From Bacillus sp. AFS041924 (GTDB lineage Bacteria > Bacillota > Bacilli > Bacillales > Bacillaceae_G): a stretch of 37,201 nt of DNA. The notes under the pieces are model-generated. The model was not told the origin of the DNA, did no database searches, and saw only the letters and a list, made by a program, of their open reading frames with translations. This document shows positions 20,748-30,746 of the stretch, piece by piece. The DNA lies in the NCBI RefSeq assembly GCF_002577195.1, contig NZ_NULG01000015.1, forward strand, positions 1 through 37,201, written 5' to 3'. The translations under genes were made by a program, and so were the position numbers. The stretch's first letter is position 1, and the number at the start of each line of letters is the position of its first letter.

Positions 20748-20945
20748 GTGGAAGAAAAAGTTTTTAATCTAAATGATATTGTAGAAATGAAAAAACCTCA
20801 TCCATGTGGTGTGAACAGATGGAAAATTATTCGAATGGGTATGGATATTCGTTTAAAATGCGAGGGGTGTGAACATAGCGTATTAATACCTCGCAGAGAG
20901 TTCACAAGAAAATTAAAAAAGATTTTAGTACGATCTGAAGAGTAG
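20748..20945 (+). CDS. yyzM: DUF951 family small protein YyzM
   Basis: This 65-residue protein has the DUF951 pattern: DIVEMKKPHPCGVNRWKIIRMG, DIRLKCEGCEHSVLIPRREF. Three cysteines (one in HPCG and two in CEGC) might bind metal, but no function is established in the family. It starts at GTG 20748, 37 bases after mscS. The gene is almost invariably next to ychF in Bacilli, as here. Confidence 0.9.
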   Translation: MEEKVFNLNDIVEMKKPHPCGVNRWKIIRMGMDIRLKCEGCEHSVLIPRREFTRKLKKILVRSEE

Positions 20946-20962
20946 AAAGATTTTTAAGTTAT

Positions 20963-21012
20963 AGGTATCTATTAGAGCAACTGGAAGTATTGCTCGTATT
21001 AGATACCTTTTG
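20963..21012 (+). terminator. Two-level hairpin terminator after yyzM
   Basis: An outer 9-bp stem (20963-20971 with 21000-21008) encloses a 6-bp stem (20975-20980 with 20990-20995) and is followed by TTTTGT. The T tract is short, so termination may be partial. It precedes the ychF promoter. Confidence 0.6.
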
Positions 21013-21034
21013 TATGTTTAGAAATAATATTTCC

Positions 21035-21063
21035 TTGTTATTTTTTTTTGAAATCAATATAAT
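21035..21063 (+). promoter_or_regulatory. Sigma-A promoter of ychF
   Basis: TTGTTA (21035-21040) and perfect TATAAT (21058-21063) are separated by 17 bases, 38 bases before the ychF start codon. Confidence 0.7.
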
Positions 21064-21101
21064 TGTGAAAGATTAACTAAGTTCGTATAGGAGTGAAAAT
21101 T

Positions 21102-22202
21102 ATGGCATTAACAGCAGGTATCGTTGGATTACCAAACGTAGGAAAGTCGACATTATTTAATGCAATTACACAAGCAGGTGCAGAATCAGCGAACTATCCG
21201 TTTTGTACTATTGATCCAAATGTAGGTGTGGTAGAAGTACCAGATTACCGTTTACAAAAATTAACTGAATTAGTTCAACCTAAGAAAACTGTTCCAACAA
21301 CTTTTGAGTTTACTGATATCGCAGGTATCGTTAAAGGTGCAAGTAAAGGTGAAGGATTAGGAAATAAGTTTTTATCACATATTCGTGAAGTGGACGCAAT
21401 TTGTCAAGTTGTACGTTGCTTTGCAGATGATAATATTACTCACGTATCTGGGAAGGTTGATCCGATTGCAGATATCGAGACAATCAATCTAGAGCTAATT
21501 CTTGCTGACTTAGAATCAGTTGAAAAACGTATTGACCGAGTTGCAAAATTAGCAAAACAAAAAGATAAAGATGCATCTTACGAACATGAAATTTTAGTGA
21601 AATTAAGAGAAGCATTCGAAAATGACAAACCAGCTCGTTCAGTAGAATTTACAGAAGAGCAAATGAAAGTAGTAAAAGGGTTACACTTATTAACGACAAA
21701 ACCGATGCTTTACATTACAAATGTCGGTGAAGATGATATTGCAGATGCTTCAGCTAATGAATATGTTGAAAAAGTAAAAGCATTTGCAGCTGAAGAAGGT
21801 TCACAAGTAATTGTCATTAGTGCGAAAATTGAAGAAGAAATTGCTGAGTTAGATGATGAAGAAAAACGTACATTCCTTCAAGAGTTAGGAATTGAAGAGT
21901 CAGGTTTAGATCAATTAATTCGTGCAGCGTATTCTTTATTAGGTTTAGCAACATATTTTACAGCGGGTGTACAAGAAGTAAGAGCTTGGACATTTAAAAA
22001 AGGTATGAAAGCTCCACAATGTGCTGGCGTAATCCATAGTGATTTTGAGCGTGGTTTTATCCGTGCAGAGACAGTTTCATTTGAGGATTTAGAAAAATAC
22101 GGTAACATGACTTCGGCAAAAGAAGCGGGTAAAGTACGTCTTGAAGGTAAAGAGTATATTGTACAAGATGGGGATGTAATGCATTTCCGATTTAATGTTT
22201 AA
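21102..22202 (+). CDS. ychF: Redox-regulated OBG-type ATPase YchF
   Basis: YchF (YyaF, Ola1 homologue) is a conserved ribosome-associated P-loop protein that prefers ATP to GTP. The ATG at 21102, eight bases after AGGAG, gives 366 residues, the usual length; the GTG at 21093 overlaps the ribosome site. Motifs are GLPNVGKSTLFNAIT, the switch region DIAGIVKGASKGEGLGN, the altered G4 motif (YITNVGEDD) expected for ATP preference, and a C-terminal TGS domain ending QDGDVMHFRFNV. It stands before the rpsF operon. Confidence 0.97.
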   Translation: MALTAGIVGLPNVGKSTLFNAITQAGAESANYPFCTIDPNVGVVEVPDYRLQKLTELVQPKKTVPTTFEFTDIAGIVKGASKGEGLGNKFLSHIREVDAICQVVRCFADDNITHVSGKVDPIADIETINLELILADLESVEKRIDRVAKLAKQKDKDASYEHEILVKLREAFENDKPARSVEFTEEQMKVVKGLHLLTTKPMLYITNVGEDDIADASANEYVEKVKAFAAEEGSQVIVISAKIEEEIAELDDEEKRTFLQELGIEESGLDQLIRAAYSLLGLATYFTAGVQEVRAWTFKKGMKAPQCAGVIHSDFERGFIRAETVSFEDLEKYGNMTSAKEAGKVRLEGKEYIVQDGDVMHFRFNV

Positions 22203-22225
22203 TAAATGGTAACTCAATTATTGAT

Positions 22226-22254
22226 TTGCTATCTAAAAAAAACTATGCTATAAT
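22226..22254 (+). promoter_or_regulatory. Sigma-A promoter of the rpsF-ssbA-rpsR operon
   Basis: TTGCTA (22226-22231) and TATAAT (22249-22254) are 17 bases apart, and TGC before the -10 makes an extended -10. Transcription would start near 22261 and include the leader hairpin. Confidence 0.75.
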
Positions 22255-22282
22255 TTTAACTCGTGAGTGATTAATTAAATTG

Positions 22283-22323
22283 CTCCTTGCCCTTAACTGG
22301 GCCGTTAGACCAAAAGGAGGTGA
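22283..22323 (+). promoter_or_regulatory. Probable S6:S18 ribosomal-protein leader
   Basis: In the rpsF leader, CTCCTT (22283-22288) pairs with AAGGAG of the rpsF ribosome site (22314-22319), and GCCC (22289-22292) pairs with GGGC (22299-22302), leaving an asymmetric loop with CCGTTAGACC on the 3' side. A CCG-containing bulged hairpin before rpsF is the hallmark of the S6:S18-binding autoregulatory motif. Binding of the S6-S18 pair would hide the ribosome site. Recognition is from the fold pattern only. Confidence 0.65.
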
Positions 22324-22330
22324 CATTGTG

Positions 22331-22621
22331 ATGAATAAATACGAAATCATGTACATCGTTCGTCCAAACATGGAAGACGAGGCACAAAAAGCATTAGTTG
22401 AGCGTTTCAACAACGTTTTAACTGAACAAGGTGCAGAAATCACAAACGTTAAAGAGTGGGGTAAACGTCGTTTAGCTTATGAAATTAACGATTTCCGTGA
22501 TGGACAATACATGCTTGTAAACGTTTCTGCTAAACCAGAAGCAGTACAAGAATTCGATCGTTTAGCGAAAATCAGCGAAGATATCATTCGCCATATCGTT
22601 ATCCGCGAAGAAGACAAATAA
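22331..22621 (+). CDS. rpsF: 30S ribosomal protein S6
   Basis: S6 binds the central domain of 16S rRNA as a heterodimer with S18. The 96-residue chain begins [19 protein letters not shown] and contains [17 protein letters not shown]. The ATG at 22331 lies seven bases after AAGGAGGTGA, a near-complete anti-Shine-Dalgarno match; the GTG at 22328 is too close. It is first in the operon with ssbA and rpsR and is probably feedback-controlled by the leader hairpin. Confidence 0.98.
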   Translation: MNKYEIMYIVRPNMEDEAQKALVERFNNVLTEQGAEITNVKEWGKRRLAYEINDFRDGQYMLVNVSAKPEAVQEFDRLAKISEDIIRHIVIREEDK

Positions 22622-22656
22622 TAATTTTTGAAATGCTTTAGGGAGGTAGGAATCAG

Positions 22657-23142
22657 ATGATCAATCGTGTTGTGCTTGTAGGTCGTCTAACAAAGGATCC
22701 AGACTTACGTTATACACCAAGTGGGGTTGCCGTAGCTACATTTACTTTAGCTGTAAACCGTACCTTCTCAAATCAGCAAGGTGACAGAGACGCAGATTTT
22801 ATAAACTGCGTAATCTGGAGAAAACCTGCTGAAAACGTAGCGAACTTCTTAAAAAAAGGAAGTTTAGCTGGCGTTGAAGGTCGTATACAAACTAGAAGTT
22901 ATGATGGTCAAGATGGTAAGAGAGTATATGTAACTGAAGTTGTAGCCGACTCTGTTCAGTTCTTAGAACCAAGAAATGCATCAGGTAACCAAGGTGGTTC
23001 GTTCGGTTCGAATCAACAAAATCAAGGTTTTAACGCTGGAAATCCTTTCGAGGCACCATCACAAAAGCCTAGCTTTAATGATGATCCATTTGGTGGGACA
23101 AGCAAAACAATTGATATTACTGATGACGATCTTCCTTTCTAA
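22657..23142 (+). CDS. ssbA: Single-stranded DNA-binding protein SsbA
   Basis: SsbA coats single-stranded DNA at forks and recruits repair and replication partners. The 161-residue protein has an N-terminal OB fold ([20 protein letters not shown] to about residue 105), a flexible Gly/Asn/Gln-rich linker, and the acidic partner-binding tail ending DDDLPF. GGGAGGT precedes the ATG. It lies between the two ribosomal genes, as in other Bacilli. Confidence 0.98.
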   Translation: MINRVVLVGRLTKDPDLRYTPSGVAVATFTLAVNRTFSNQQGDRDADFINCVIWRKPAENVANFLKKGSLAGVEGRIQTRSYDGQDGKRVYVTEVVADSVQFLEPRNASGNQGGSFGSNQQNQGFNAGNPFEAPSQKPSFNDDPFGGTSKTIDITDDDLPF

Positions 23143-23215
23143 AAATAAATACAATGTAATACTGAACGGTAGGTATTACTAAAAACTAATTTTTAAGAAG
23201 AGGAGGGAAATAACA

Positions 23216-23455
23216 ATGGCAATGGGTGGACGTAAAGGTGGACGTGCTAAGCGTCGTAAAGTTTGTTACTTTACTTCAAATGGCATCACTACAATCGACT
23301 TCAAAGATACTGAGTTATTAAAACGTTTCGTTTCTGAGCGTGGTAAAATTTTACCTCGTCGTGTAACTGGTACTTCTGCGAAATACCAACGTAAATTAAC
23401 GATCGCGATCAAACGTGCTCGTCAAATGGCATTATTACCATACGTAGCTGAATAA
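23216..23455 (+). CDS. rpsR: 30S ribosomal protein S18
   Basis: S18 pairs with S6 in the small-subunit platform. The 79-residue chain is basic, with [17 protein letters not shown] and [33 protein letters not shown] typical of the family (both shown here as separate short blocks). AGGAGGG lies six bases before the ATG. It closes the rpsF operon and is followed by a strong terminator. Confidence 0.98.
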   Translation: MAMGGRKGGRAKRRKVCYFTSNGITTIDFKDTELLKRFVSERGKILPRRVTGTSAKYQRKLTIAIKRARQMALLPYVAE

Positions 23456-23465
23456 GCTAAGTAAT

Positions 23466-23499
23466 AAAAAGTACAGCATTCTCGTGCTGTACTTTTTTT
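23466..23499 (+). terminator. Terminator of the rpsF-ssbA-rpsR operon
   Basis: A 13-bp stem (23466-23478 with 23485-23497), 6-base loop and T7 tract follow the rpsR stop by ten bases. Confidence 0.92.
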
Positions 23500-23587
23500 G
23501 TATTTATGAAAAAATAAGTTTTATGGTAAAATAAGAAATAGTATGCTTATCGTGAAATAAGTAGGGGTAGTTGAAAGGAGCTTTATT

Positions 23588-24517
23588 TTGAAATCGACTC
23601 GCTTTATTACTGAGGGTGCTGTACTTTTAGCAATTTACTCAGTATTGCTATTAATTTTTAGATTTGTACCATTTCTCTCGTTTATTATGGCTTTCCTTAT
23701 GCCATTACCATTTATTATTCTTAGTATTAAATACTCGATAAAGGAATCACTTCTAATTTGTTGTGTAGCGCTAGGATTAACACTTGTCATTACCTCTGTT
23801 TCTTTAGTTCCAGTTACATTAATGTACTCAACAGTAGGTATAGCATTTGGTTATCTATTGAAAAATGAACGAAGTAAAGGCGAGATATTAATCACTAGTA
23901 CTTTTTTATATTTAATACATACCGTACTAATGTACATACTATTTAAAGCAGTTTTTCATATTGATCTAGTTAACCAAAATATTGATCAGTTAACAGATGC
24001 AATAGAAAAAAGTAAAGAACTTAGCGCTAGTCTAGGCACTCAACCTAATGATAAAGCTCTAAAAAATCTTTTAAATGCTATTAAGTTAATACCTACCTTA
24101 CTCCCTTCATTACTATTAATGAGTAGTTTTATACTTGCCTTTTTAACACAATTGATAACTTTTCCGTTAATAAGAAGACTTGGTTATAAAATTCCCAAAT
24201 TTAAGCCATTTAGAGAGTTTAGGCTTCCTGTAGGATTTATGTGGTTATTTTTAATTGTAATGATTGTTTCATTTTTTCAGTTAACACCAGGTAGTTTCCT
24301 CAATACCGCAGTTACTAACTTAATTTTTGTTCTTCAAATTTTACTAGTCGTACAGGGATATGCATCAATTTATTATTTTAGTTATATAAAACAATTTTCT
24401 AAAGCGGTACCAACCGTAATAATGATTGCAAGTTTTATTATCCAACCATTAACCAGTATTATTTTACTAATTGGGATCGTTTCTATTGGAATATTTAATA
24501 GAAGAAGAATAAATTAA
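23588..24517 (+). CDS. yybS: YybS family membrane protein (DUF2232)
   Basis: This is a 309-residue, multi-spanning membrane protein of the YybS family, of unknown function. Hydrophobic segments are spread along the chain: about residues 10-50, 55-85, 95-115, 155-185, 205-235 and 240-300, suggesting roughly eight spans, with a charged stretch around residues 125-150. The TTG start lies seven bases after AAAGGAG. It directly precedes gdpP in Bacilli, so a link with c-di-AMP or osmotic control is possible but is only inferred from neighbourhood. Confidence 0.88.
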   Translation: MKSTRFITEGAVLLAIYSVLLLIFRFVPFLSFIMAFLMPLPFIILSIKYSIKESLLICCVALGLTLVITSVSLVPVTLMYSTVGIAFGYLLKNERSKGEILITSTFLYLIHTVLMYILFKAVFHIDLVNQNIDQLTDAIEKSKELSASLGTQPNDKALKNLLNAIKLIPTLLPSLLLMSSFILAFLTQLITFPLIRRLGYKIPKFKPFREFRLPVGFMWLFLIVMIVSFFQLTPGSFLNTAVTNLIFVLQILLVVQGYASIYYFSYIKQFSKAVPTVIMIASFIIQPLTSIILLIGIVSIGIFNRRRIN

Positions 24518-24602
24518 TATTCACCATGTGCTATTTAACTAATTAGGTGCGAATAATCTTTAAAATGGAAGTTAGATCTTATTTGATTTAGGGGTTGAAC
24601 TT

Positions 24603-26579
24603 ATGCAAGATTTTCATAAGAAACAGATGTTTCTTATACCCGTCTATCTTTTAACTGCTCTTTCAATATTTCTAATCGGAACTGTAGTCTATATTGAACC
24701 TAAAATAGGGATAATTTTTATTGTTATCTTTTTATGCGTTATTGTTCTAGTTGTAAAGTTAGAAATAAAGTATCGCTACGTTTTGGATATGTATATAGAA
24801 TCAGTTATGTCGAGAGTGAAGAATTTAAGTAACGAAGCAATTACAGAAATGCCAATTGGCGTATTACTTTATGATAGAGAGTATCATATTGAATGGGGCA
24901 ACCAATATATTTTAAATATTTTAGACGACCGTTCATTAATAGGTAAACATATTTATGATCTATCTGAAGGATTAATGTCTTTAATTTCTAAAAAAGAGAA
25001 AAAAGAAGATGTATTAATTATCAATAAAAGAACTTATCGTGTCGTAATTAAAAGAGAAGAGCGATATATTTATTTATTTGATGTAACTGAACAGGCGCAA
25101 TTGGAAAAGTTATATGAAGACCAAAGAACAGTAATCGGAATTATTTTACTTGATAATTATGATGAAATGACACAAGGATTAGATGATCAAGAACGTTCTA
25201 GTGTGAATGGTGCAGTTACAACTATGTTAAATAGCTGGGCCAATAATCATGGTATTTTCTTAAAACGTGTTTCATCAGACCGATATAGTGTTGTTTTAAA
25301 TGAAGGAATTCTGGCAGTATTAGAAAATAATAAATTTTCTATTTTGGACCAGGTAAGAGAAGAGACTAGTAAACGAAATTTACCCCTTACATTAAGCGTT
25401 GGTGTCGGAGTTGGAAGTTTAAATTTAACGGAGCTTGGACAACTAGCACAATCTGGTTTGGATTTGGCGCTAGGCCGTGGAGGAGATCAAGTAACTGTTA
25501 AAAATATTAATGGTAAAGTAAAGTTTTTTGGTGGGAAAACAAACCCAGTTGAAAAGAGAACGAGAGTTAGAGCGAGGGTAATCTCGCATGCTTTAAGAGA
25601 TTTAATGAAAAGTAGCGCCAACGTTATGATAATGGGCCATAAGTTACCTGATATGGATGCACTTGGTTCTGCAGTAGGGATTCTAAAAATGGTTATGCAT
25701 AATGAAGTGGATGGTTATGTAGTAATTAATAAAGAAGAAGTAGATAAAAGTGTTAATCGTTTGATGAGGGAAATGTATAAAAACGAACAATTTATGTCTT
25801 GTTTTATATCACCCGAAAAAGCAAAAGAACTTATTTCCGAAGATACATTAATCATTGTAGTAGATACTCACAGACCAACTATGGTTGAAGTAGAAGCTCT
25901 TTTAAATGAGACAGATAAAATTGTAGTGATCGACCATCATCGAAGAGGAGAGGACTTCATTAAAGACGCGATTCTTGTCTATATGGAGCCATACGCTTCT
26001 TCTACAGCAGAATTAGTAACCGAGTTATTAGAGTATCAACCTAAGAAAATAAAATTAAGCATGCTTGAGGCAACGGCCTTACTCGCGGGAATCATTGTTG
26101 ATACAAAAAGTTTTACTTTCCGTACAGGTGCACGAACTTTTGATGCAGCATCATACTTACGTTCTAATGGTGCTGATACGATTCTAGTTCAAAATTTATT
26201 AAAGCAAGATATGAATGAATATATCAAAAAAGCGGAGTTAATAGAGGAAGCATATATGTACAAAGATGGCTTTGCGATTAGCTTTGGGAAAGACAATATA
26301 AGTTATGATCAAGTATTAATTGCAAAGGCTGCTGATACATTATTAACGATGACTGATGTTATTGCGTCTTTTGTCATTGCAAAAAGGTCGGATCATACTG
26401 TTAGTATAAGCAGTCGTTCATTAGGAAATGTAAATGTTCAATTAATAATGGAAGAGCTTGGTGGTGGTGGGCACTTAACAAATGCTGCTGCACAAATTGA
26501 ATCTTCTTCCATTAAAGAAGTAGAAAAACGTTTACTTAGAATAATCGATGAATACATTGAAGGGAGAACGAACAAATGA
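24603..26579 (+). CDS. gdpP: Cyclic-di-AMP phosphodiesterase GdpP
   Basis: GdpP hydrolyses c-di-AMP to pApA and so affects potassium balance, cell-wall stress and beta-lactam tolerance. The 658-residue protein has two N-terminal membrane spans (about 10-30 and 35-55), a PAS domain (about 80-165), a degenerate GGDEF domain (about 172-310), and the DHH-DHHA1 catalytic module with [12 protein letters not shown] (346-352 metal ligands), DTHRP near 421, DHH at 444-446 and [12 protein letters not shown] near the end. All metal-binding residues look intact. The stop overlaps the rplI start (ATGA). Confidence 0.96.
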   Translation: MQDFHKKQMFLIPVYLLTALSIFLIGTVVYIEPKIGIIFIVIFLCVIVLVVKLEIKYRYVLDMYIESVMSRVKNLSNEAITEMPIGVLLYDREYHIEWGNQYILNILDDRSLIGKHIYDLSEGLMSLISKKEKKEDVLIINKRTYRVVIKREERYIYLFDVTEQAQLEKLYEDQRTVIGIILLDNYDEMTQGLDDQERSSVNGAVTTMLNSWANNHGIFLKRVSSDRYSVVLNEGILAVLENNKFSILDQVREETSKRNLPLTLSVGVGVGSLNLTELGQLAQSGLDLALGRGGDQVTVKNINGKVKFFGGKTNPVEKRTRVRARVISHALRDLMKSSANVMIMGHKLPDMDALGSAVGILKMVMHNEVDGYVVINKEEVDKSVNRLMREMYKNEQFMSCFISPEKAKELISEDTLIIVVDTHRPTMVEVEALLNETDKIVVIDHHRRGEDFIKDAILVYMEPYASSTAELVTELLEYQPKKIKLSMLEATALLAGIIVDTKSFTFRTGARTFDAASYLRSNGADTILVQNLLKQDMNEYIKKAELIEEAYMYKDGFAISFGKDNISYDQVLIAKAADTLLTMTDVIASFVIAKRSDHTVSISSRSLGNVNVQLIMEELGGGGHLTNAAAQIESSSIKEVEKRLLRIIDEYIEGRTNK

Positions 26580-27019
26580 AAGTAATTTTCTTAAAAGATG
26601 TTAAAGGAAAAGGTAAAAAAGGAGAAACTAAAAATATTGCAGATGGCTATGCAAGCTTCCTAATCAAAAATGGAGATGCAATTGAAGCAACTGCAGGTAA
26701 TTTAAAAACTCTTGAAGCGAAGAAAAATAAAGAATTAAAAGATGCACAAATCGAGTTAGAAAACTGTAAAAAACTAAAAGAAACAATCGAAGCTCTGACA
26801 GTAGAATTAAAAGCTAAGTCAGGTGAGGGTGGCCGTCTTTTTGGTTCAATCACAAGTAAACAAATTGCAGATGAGCTTCAAAAAGTTCATGGTATTAAAT
26901 TAGATAAGCGTAAATTCGAAATGAACGATGCGATTAGAGGACTAGGTGTAACAAACATTAAAGTTAAATTACATCCAGAAGTAAGTGCAACTTTGAAAGT
27001 ACACGTAAAGGAACAATAA
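26576..27019 (+). CDS. rplI: 50S ribosomal protein L9
   Basis: L9 binds 23S rRNA near the L1 stalk and helps frame maintenance. The 147 residues have the N-terminal domain [19 protein letters not shown] with [13 protein letters not shown], a long connecting helix (about residues 41-75) and the C-terminal domain [14 protein letters not shown]. It starts inside the gdpP stop codon, with a GGGAGAAC ribosome site in gdpP, implying coupling. The replicative helicase follows 27 bases later. Confidence 0.97.
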   Translation: MKVIFLKDVKGKGKKGETKNIADGYASFLIKNGDAIEATAGNLKTLEAKKNKELKDAQIELENCKKLKETIEALTVELKAKSGEGGRLFGSITSKQIADELQKVHGIKLDKRKFEMNDAIRGLGVTNIKVKLHPEVSATLKVHVKEQ

Positions 27020-27046
27020 GAAAAACAAGCATCTGGAGGACTATAA

Positions 27047-28408
27047 ATGAGTGATTTGCTAAATGATCGTACTCCACCACAGAATATAGAAGCTGAACAG
27101 GCTGTATTAGGTGCCATATTGTTAGACTCAGAGGCTCTAATACCAACTTCAGAACGGCTTTTACCAGATGACTTTTATCGAGCTGCCCATCAAAGAATAT
27201 TTGAAGCGATGCTTAAGATTTCTTCAAGGAATGAGCCTCTAGATGTTATCACACTAACTTCAGAGCTAGCTAACCAAGGCGTGCTAGAAGAAGTAGGAGG
27301 AGTATCATACTTAAATGATTTGTTGGCTTCAGTACCAACGGCATCTAACGTTGAATACTATGCAAAAAGTGTTGAAGAAAAAGCTACTTTAAGAAAACTA
27401 ATAAGAACTGCTACAAATATTGTAACGGAAAGCTATGCGCCAGAAGTTCCAGTAGATGTGATTCTAAACGAAGCTGAAAAAAGTATTTTACAAGTATCTC
27501 AGCGCACAAACGTTTCGGGTTTTCAAAGCATTAAGGATGTAGTATTTACTACATTTAGTAAAATCGAAACATTATTTAATCAACGAGGCGAAATTACAGG
27601 CGTACCAACAGGATTTACTGATTTAGATCGGATGACCGCCGGATTTCAGCCAAATGATTTAATTATAGTAGCAGCGCGTCCGTCAGTAGGTAAAACGGCC
27701 TTTGCATTGAATATTGCACAAAATGTAGCTACAAAAACAGATGAAAACGTAGCCATTTTCAGTCTCGAGATGGGAGCGGATCAGCTTGTTATGCGTATGC
27801 TTTGTGCGGAAGGGAATATTAATGCACAGGCATTACGTACAGGTAATCTAGAACAAGAGGACTGGAATAAGCTTACAATGGCTGCTAGTAGTTTAGCTGG
27901 TACAGGTATATATATCGATGATACACCTGGTATAAGAGTAAATGACATACGAGCTAAGTGTAGAAGGTTAAAACAAGAGCATGGCTTAGGTATGATCCTG
28001 ATAGATTATTTACAGCTAATTCAAGGTAATGGAAAAAGTGGAGAAAATCGTCAACAGGAAGTATCTGAAATTTCACGTTCGCTTAAAGGACTAGCAAGGG
28101 AACTAAAAGTACCACTAATAGCCTTATCTCAGCTGTCACGTAGTGTGGAATCGAGACAAGATAAACGTCCGATGATGTCTGATATTCGTGAGTCAGGGAG
28201 TATTGAGCAAGATGCGGATATTGTCGCGTTCTTATACCGTGACGATTACTATGATAAAGAATCAGAGAATAAAAATATTATTGAAATCATTATTGCTAAA
28301 CAAAGGAATGGTCCAGTAGGTACCGTTTCATTAGCTTTCGTAAAAGAATATAACAAGTTCGTAAATTTAGAACGAAGGTTTGAGGATGAGCATGCACCTG
28401 GTGCTTAA
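27047..28408 (+). CDS. dnaB: Replicative DNA helicase (DnaB type)
   Basis: This hexameric RecA-fold helicase unwinds the fork and is loaded at oriC by DnaA with loader proteins; the gene is called dnaC in B. subtilis. The 453 residues comprise an N-terminal helical domain (RTPPQNIEAEQAVLGAILLD), a linker, and the C-terminal ATPase with Walker A ARPSVGKTAFAL, Walker B MILIDYLQLI and the arginine-finger region ending near KQRNGPVGT. A GGAGG site precedes the ATG. It ends the yybS-gdpP-rplI-dnaB run before a strong terminator. No intein is present. Confidence 0.97.
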   Translation: MSDLLNDRTPPQNIEAEQAVLGAILLDSEALIPTSERLLPDDFYRAAHQRIFEAMLKISSRNEPLDVITLTSELANQGVLEEVGGVSYLNDLLASVPTASNVEYYAKSVEEKATLRKLIRTATNIVTESYAPEVPVDVILNEAEKSILQVSQRTNVSGFQSIKDVVFTTFSKIETLFNQRGEITGVPTGFTDLDRMTAGFQPNDLIIVAARPSVGKTAFALNIAQNVATKTDENVAIFSLEMGADQLVMRMLCAEGNINAQALRTGNLEQEDWNKLTMAASSLAGTGIYIDDTPGIRVNDIRAKCRRLKQEHGLGMILIDYLQLIQGNGKSGENRQQEVSEISRSLKGLARELKVPLIALSQLSRSVESRQDKRPMMSDIRESGSIEQDADIVAFLYRDDYYDKESENKNIIEIIIAKQRNGPVGTVSLAFVKEYNKFVNLERRFEDEHAPGA

Positions 28409-28421
28409 CGGAGACTCATCT

Positions 28422-28462
28422 AAAAATAATCACATAGTGAATCTATGTGATTATTTTTTTTT
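28422..28462 (+). terminator. Terminator after the helicase gene
   Basis: A 16-bp stem (28422-28437 with 28443-28458), 5-base loop and a T tract to 28462 follow the helicase stop by 14 bases. Confidence 0.92.
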
Positions 28463-28547
28463 GTTAGGGCAAACTATTTTTATCTATTTCTTTAGTAGGT
28501 ATTTACGAACGAATTAAACTTAGAATAGAAATAACCAATGAGATTTG

Positions 28548-28575
28548 TTGACAAATCCCGTAAGTTTGATATACT
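28548..28575 (+). promoter_or_regulatory. Sigma-A promoter of purA
   Basis: TTGACA (28548-28553) and TATACT (28570-28575) lie 16 bases apart, predicting a start near 28582 and a leader of about 46 bases. Confidence 0.78.
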
Positions 28576-28585
28576 AGTTTTGGTT

Positions 28586-28598
28586 TTAGTTCGGAAAT
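28586..28598 (-). promoter_or_regulatory. PurBox-like PurR operator in the purA leader
   Basis: On the minus strand the 13-mer ATTTCCGAACTAA matches the B. subtilis PurBox consensus AWWWCCGAACWWT at 12 of 13 positions, just downstream of the predicted start. A weaker plus-strand copy (ATTTACGAACGAA, 10 of 13) lies at 28501-28513. PurR repression relieved by PRPP is inferred; the wide spacing of the two copies is atypical. Confidence 0.5.
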
Positions 28599-28600
28599 AG

Positions 28601-29917
<1,317 letters not shown>

Positions 29918-29923
29918 TTAAGA

Positions 29924-29968
29924 AATAAAAGCCCTTAAATGAAATTTAAGGGCTTTTATTATTTTTTT
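29924..29968 (+). terminator. Terminator of purA
   Basis: A 17-bp stem (29924-29940 with 29944-29960) is followed by a T7 tract. It lies seven bases after the purA stop and insulates the tRNA cluster. Confidence 0.93.
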
Positions 29969-29980
29969 CTAAAAAAACTA

Positions 29981-30010
29981 TTGTAAAACTGTTGGGAAGT
30001 ATGATAAGAT
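29981..30010 (+). promoter_or_regulatory. Possible promoter of the tRNA cluster
   Basis: TTGTAA (29981-29986) and TAAGAT (30005-30010) are 18 bases apart, about 50 bases before the first tRNA. The cluster follows a strong terminator and therefore needs a promoter here, but the hexamers are imperfect. Confidence 0.4.
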
Positions 30011-30058
30011 AAATCTTGTCGTCATAACTAGTACATAGTTTATGAGTTTAAATATTTT

Positions 30059-30131
30059 GAGCCATTAGCTCAGTAGGTAGAGCATCTGACTTTTAATCAG
30101 AGGGTCGAAGGTTCGAATCCTTCATGGCTCA
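30059..30131 (+). tRNA. tRNA-Lys (anticodon TTT)
   Basis: This is a 73-base cloverleaf: acceptor GAGCCAT with ATGGCTC and discriminator A; anticodon stem TCTGA/TCAGA with loop CTTTTAA; T arm with GGTTCGAATCC. CCA is not encoded. Confidence 0.97.
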
Positions 30132-30149
30132 TCTTTTCTTAAATATCAT

Positions 30150-30221
30150 GGCCCGTTGGTCAAGCGGTTAAGACACCGCCCTTTCACGGCGGTAACACGG
30201 GTTCGAGTCCCGTACGGGTCA
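30150..30221 (+). tRNA. tRNA-Glu (anticodon TTC)
   Basis: This is a 72-base cloverleaf: acceptor GGCCCGT with ACGGGTC (one G-U) and discriminator A; anticodon stem CCGCC/GGCGG with loop CTTTCAC; T arm with GGTTCGAGTCC. CCA is not encoded. Confidence 0.97.
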
Positions 30222-30243
30222 TCTTTTATATAAAACTAATTTT

Positions 30244-30319
30244 GGTCCCGTGGTGTAGCGGTTAACATGCCTGCCTGTCACGCAGGAGATCGCCGGTTCG
30301 ATCCCGGTCGGGACCGCCA
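30244..30319 (+). tRNA. tRNA-Asp (anticodon GTC)
   Basis: Acceptor GGTCCCG pairs with CGGGACC, discriminator G, then an encoded CCA (30317-30319). The anticodon stem is CCTGC/GCAGG with loop CTGTCAC, and the T arm contains GGTTCGATCCC. It is the only one of the four tRNAs here with a genomic CCA end. Confidence 0.97.
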
Positions 30320-30325
30320 TAAAAT

Positions 30326-30398
<73 letters not shown>

Positions 30399-30402
30399 TC
30401 AT

Positions 30403-30432
30403 AAAAACTACTGTTTAAACAGTAGTTTTTTA
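30403..30432 (+). terminator. Terminator of the tRNA cluster
   Basis: An 11-bp stem (30403-30413 with 30420-30430) and 6-base loop end in T residues, starting five bases after tRNA-Phe. Confidence 0.85.
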
Positions 30433-30485
30433 TTTTATATCAACCTTTTGAAAATGTATTTCTAGATTTAATAAAACAGTTCGAT

Positions 30486-30514
30486 TTTACAAAAAAACCT
30501 ACTTAATTTAAAAT
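30486..30514 (+). promoter_or_regulatory. Orphan sigma-A-like promoter upstream of walR
   Basis: TTTACA (30486-30491) and TAAAAT (30509-30514), each five of six, are exactly 17 bases apart. The predicted transcript would start near 30521 and meet the terminator at 30532-30560, giving an RNA of only about 40 bases. No gene lies between. Confidence 0.45.
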
Positions 30515-30531
30515 AGAAATAAGTGGCATAG

Positions 30532-30560
30532 ACCTCTAGCAACAAGCTAGAGGTTTTTTT
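30532..30560 (+). terminator. Orphan terminator between the tRNA cluster and walR
   Basis: A 9-bp stem ACCTCTAGC/GCTAGAGGT with loop AACAA is followed by T7. It is 100 bases after the tRNA terminator and has no gene between. It may back up tRNA termination or end a very short RNA from the promoter at 30486-30514. Confidence 0.85.
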
Positions 30561-30587
30561 CAAAAATCTAGTGTTTATATAAAAACA

Positions 30588-30615
30588 ATAACACGTAAGA
30601 TAGTAGTCGTATTAT
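30588..30615 (+). promoter_or_regulatory. Possible promoter of the walR operon
   Basis: ATAACA (30588-30593) and TATTAT (30610-30615) are 16 bases apart, about 130 bases before walR. The match is only moderate. A 16-base AT palindrome (30672-30687) lies between this site and the gene, with no other coding content in the spacer. Confidence 0.35.
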
Positions 30616-30746
30616 ATTTAGAGAGAAAGTCCACAAAACGAAATTGCTATGAATAGTTTATTTGATTGCCTAATTTAATATTAAATTGCAAAAGATATGT
30701 ATAGAATTGATGGCAGCAAAAACTTACTAGAAAAGGAGTGCGGGGA

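Noticed and set aside
22976-23182. 68-codon frame overlapping the ssbA 3' end
   Set aside because: It is an out-of-frame shadow of the low-complexity SsbA linker and has no family resemblance.
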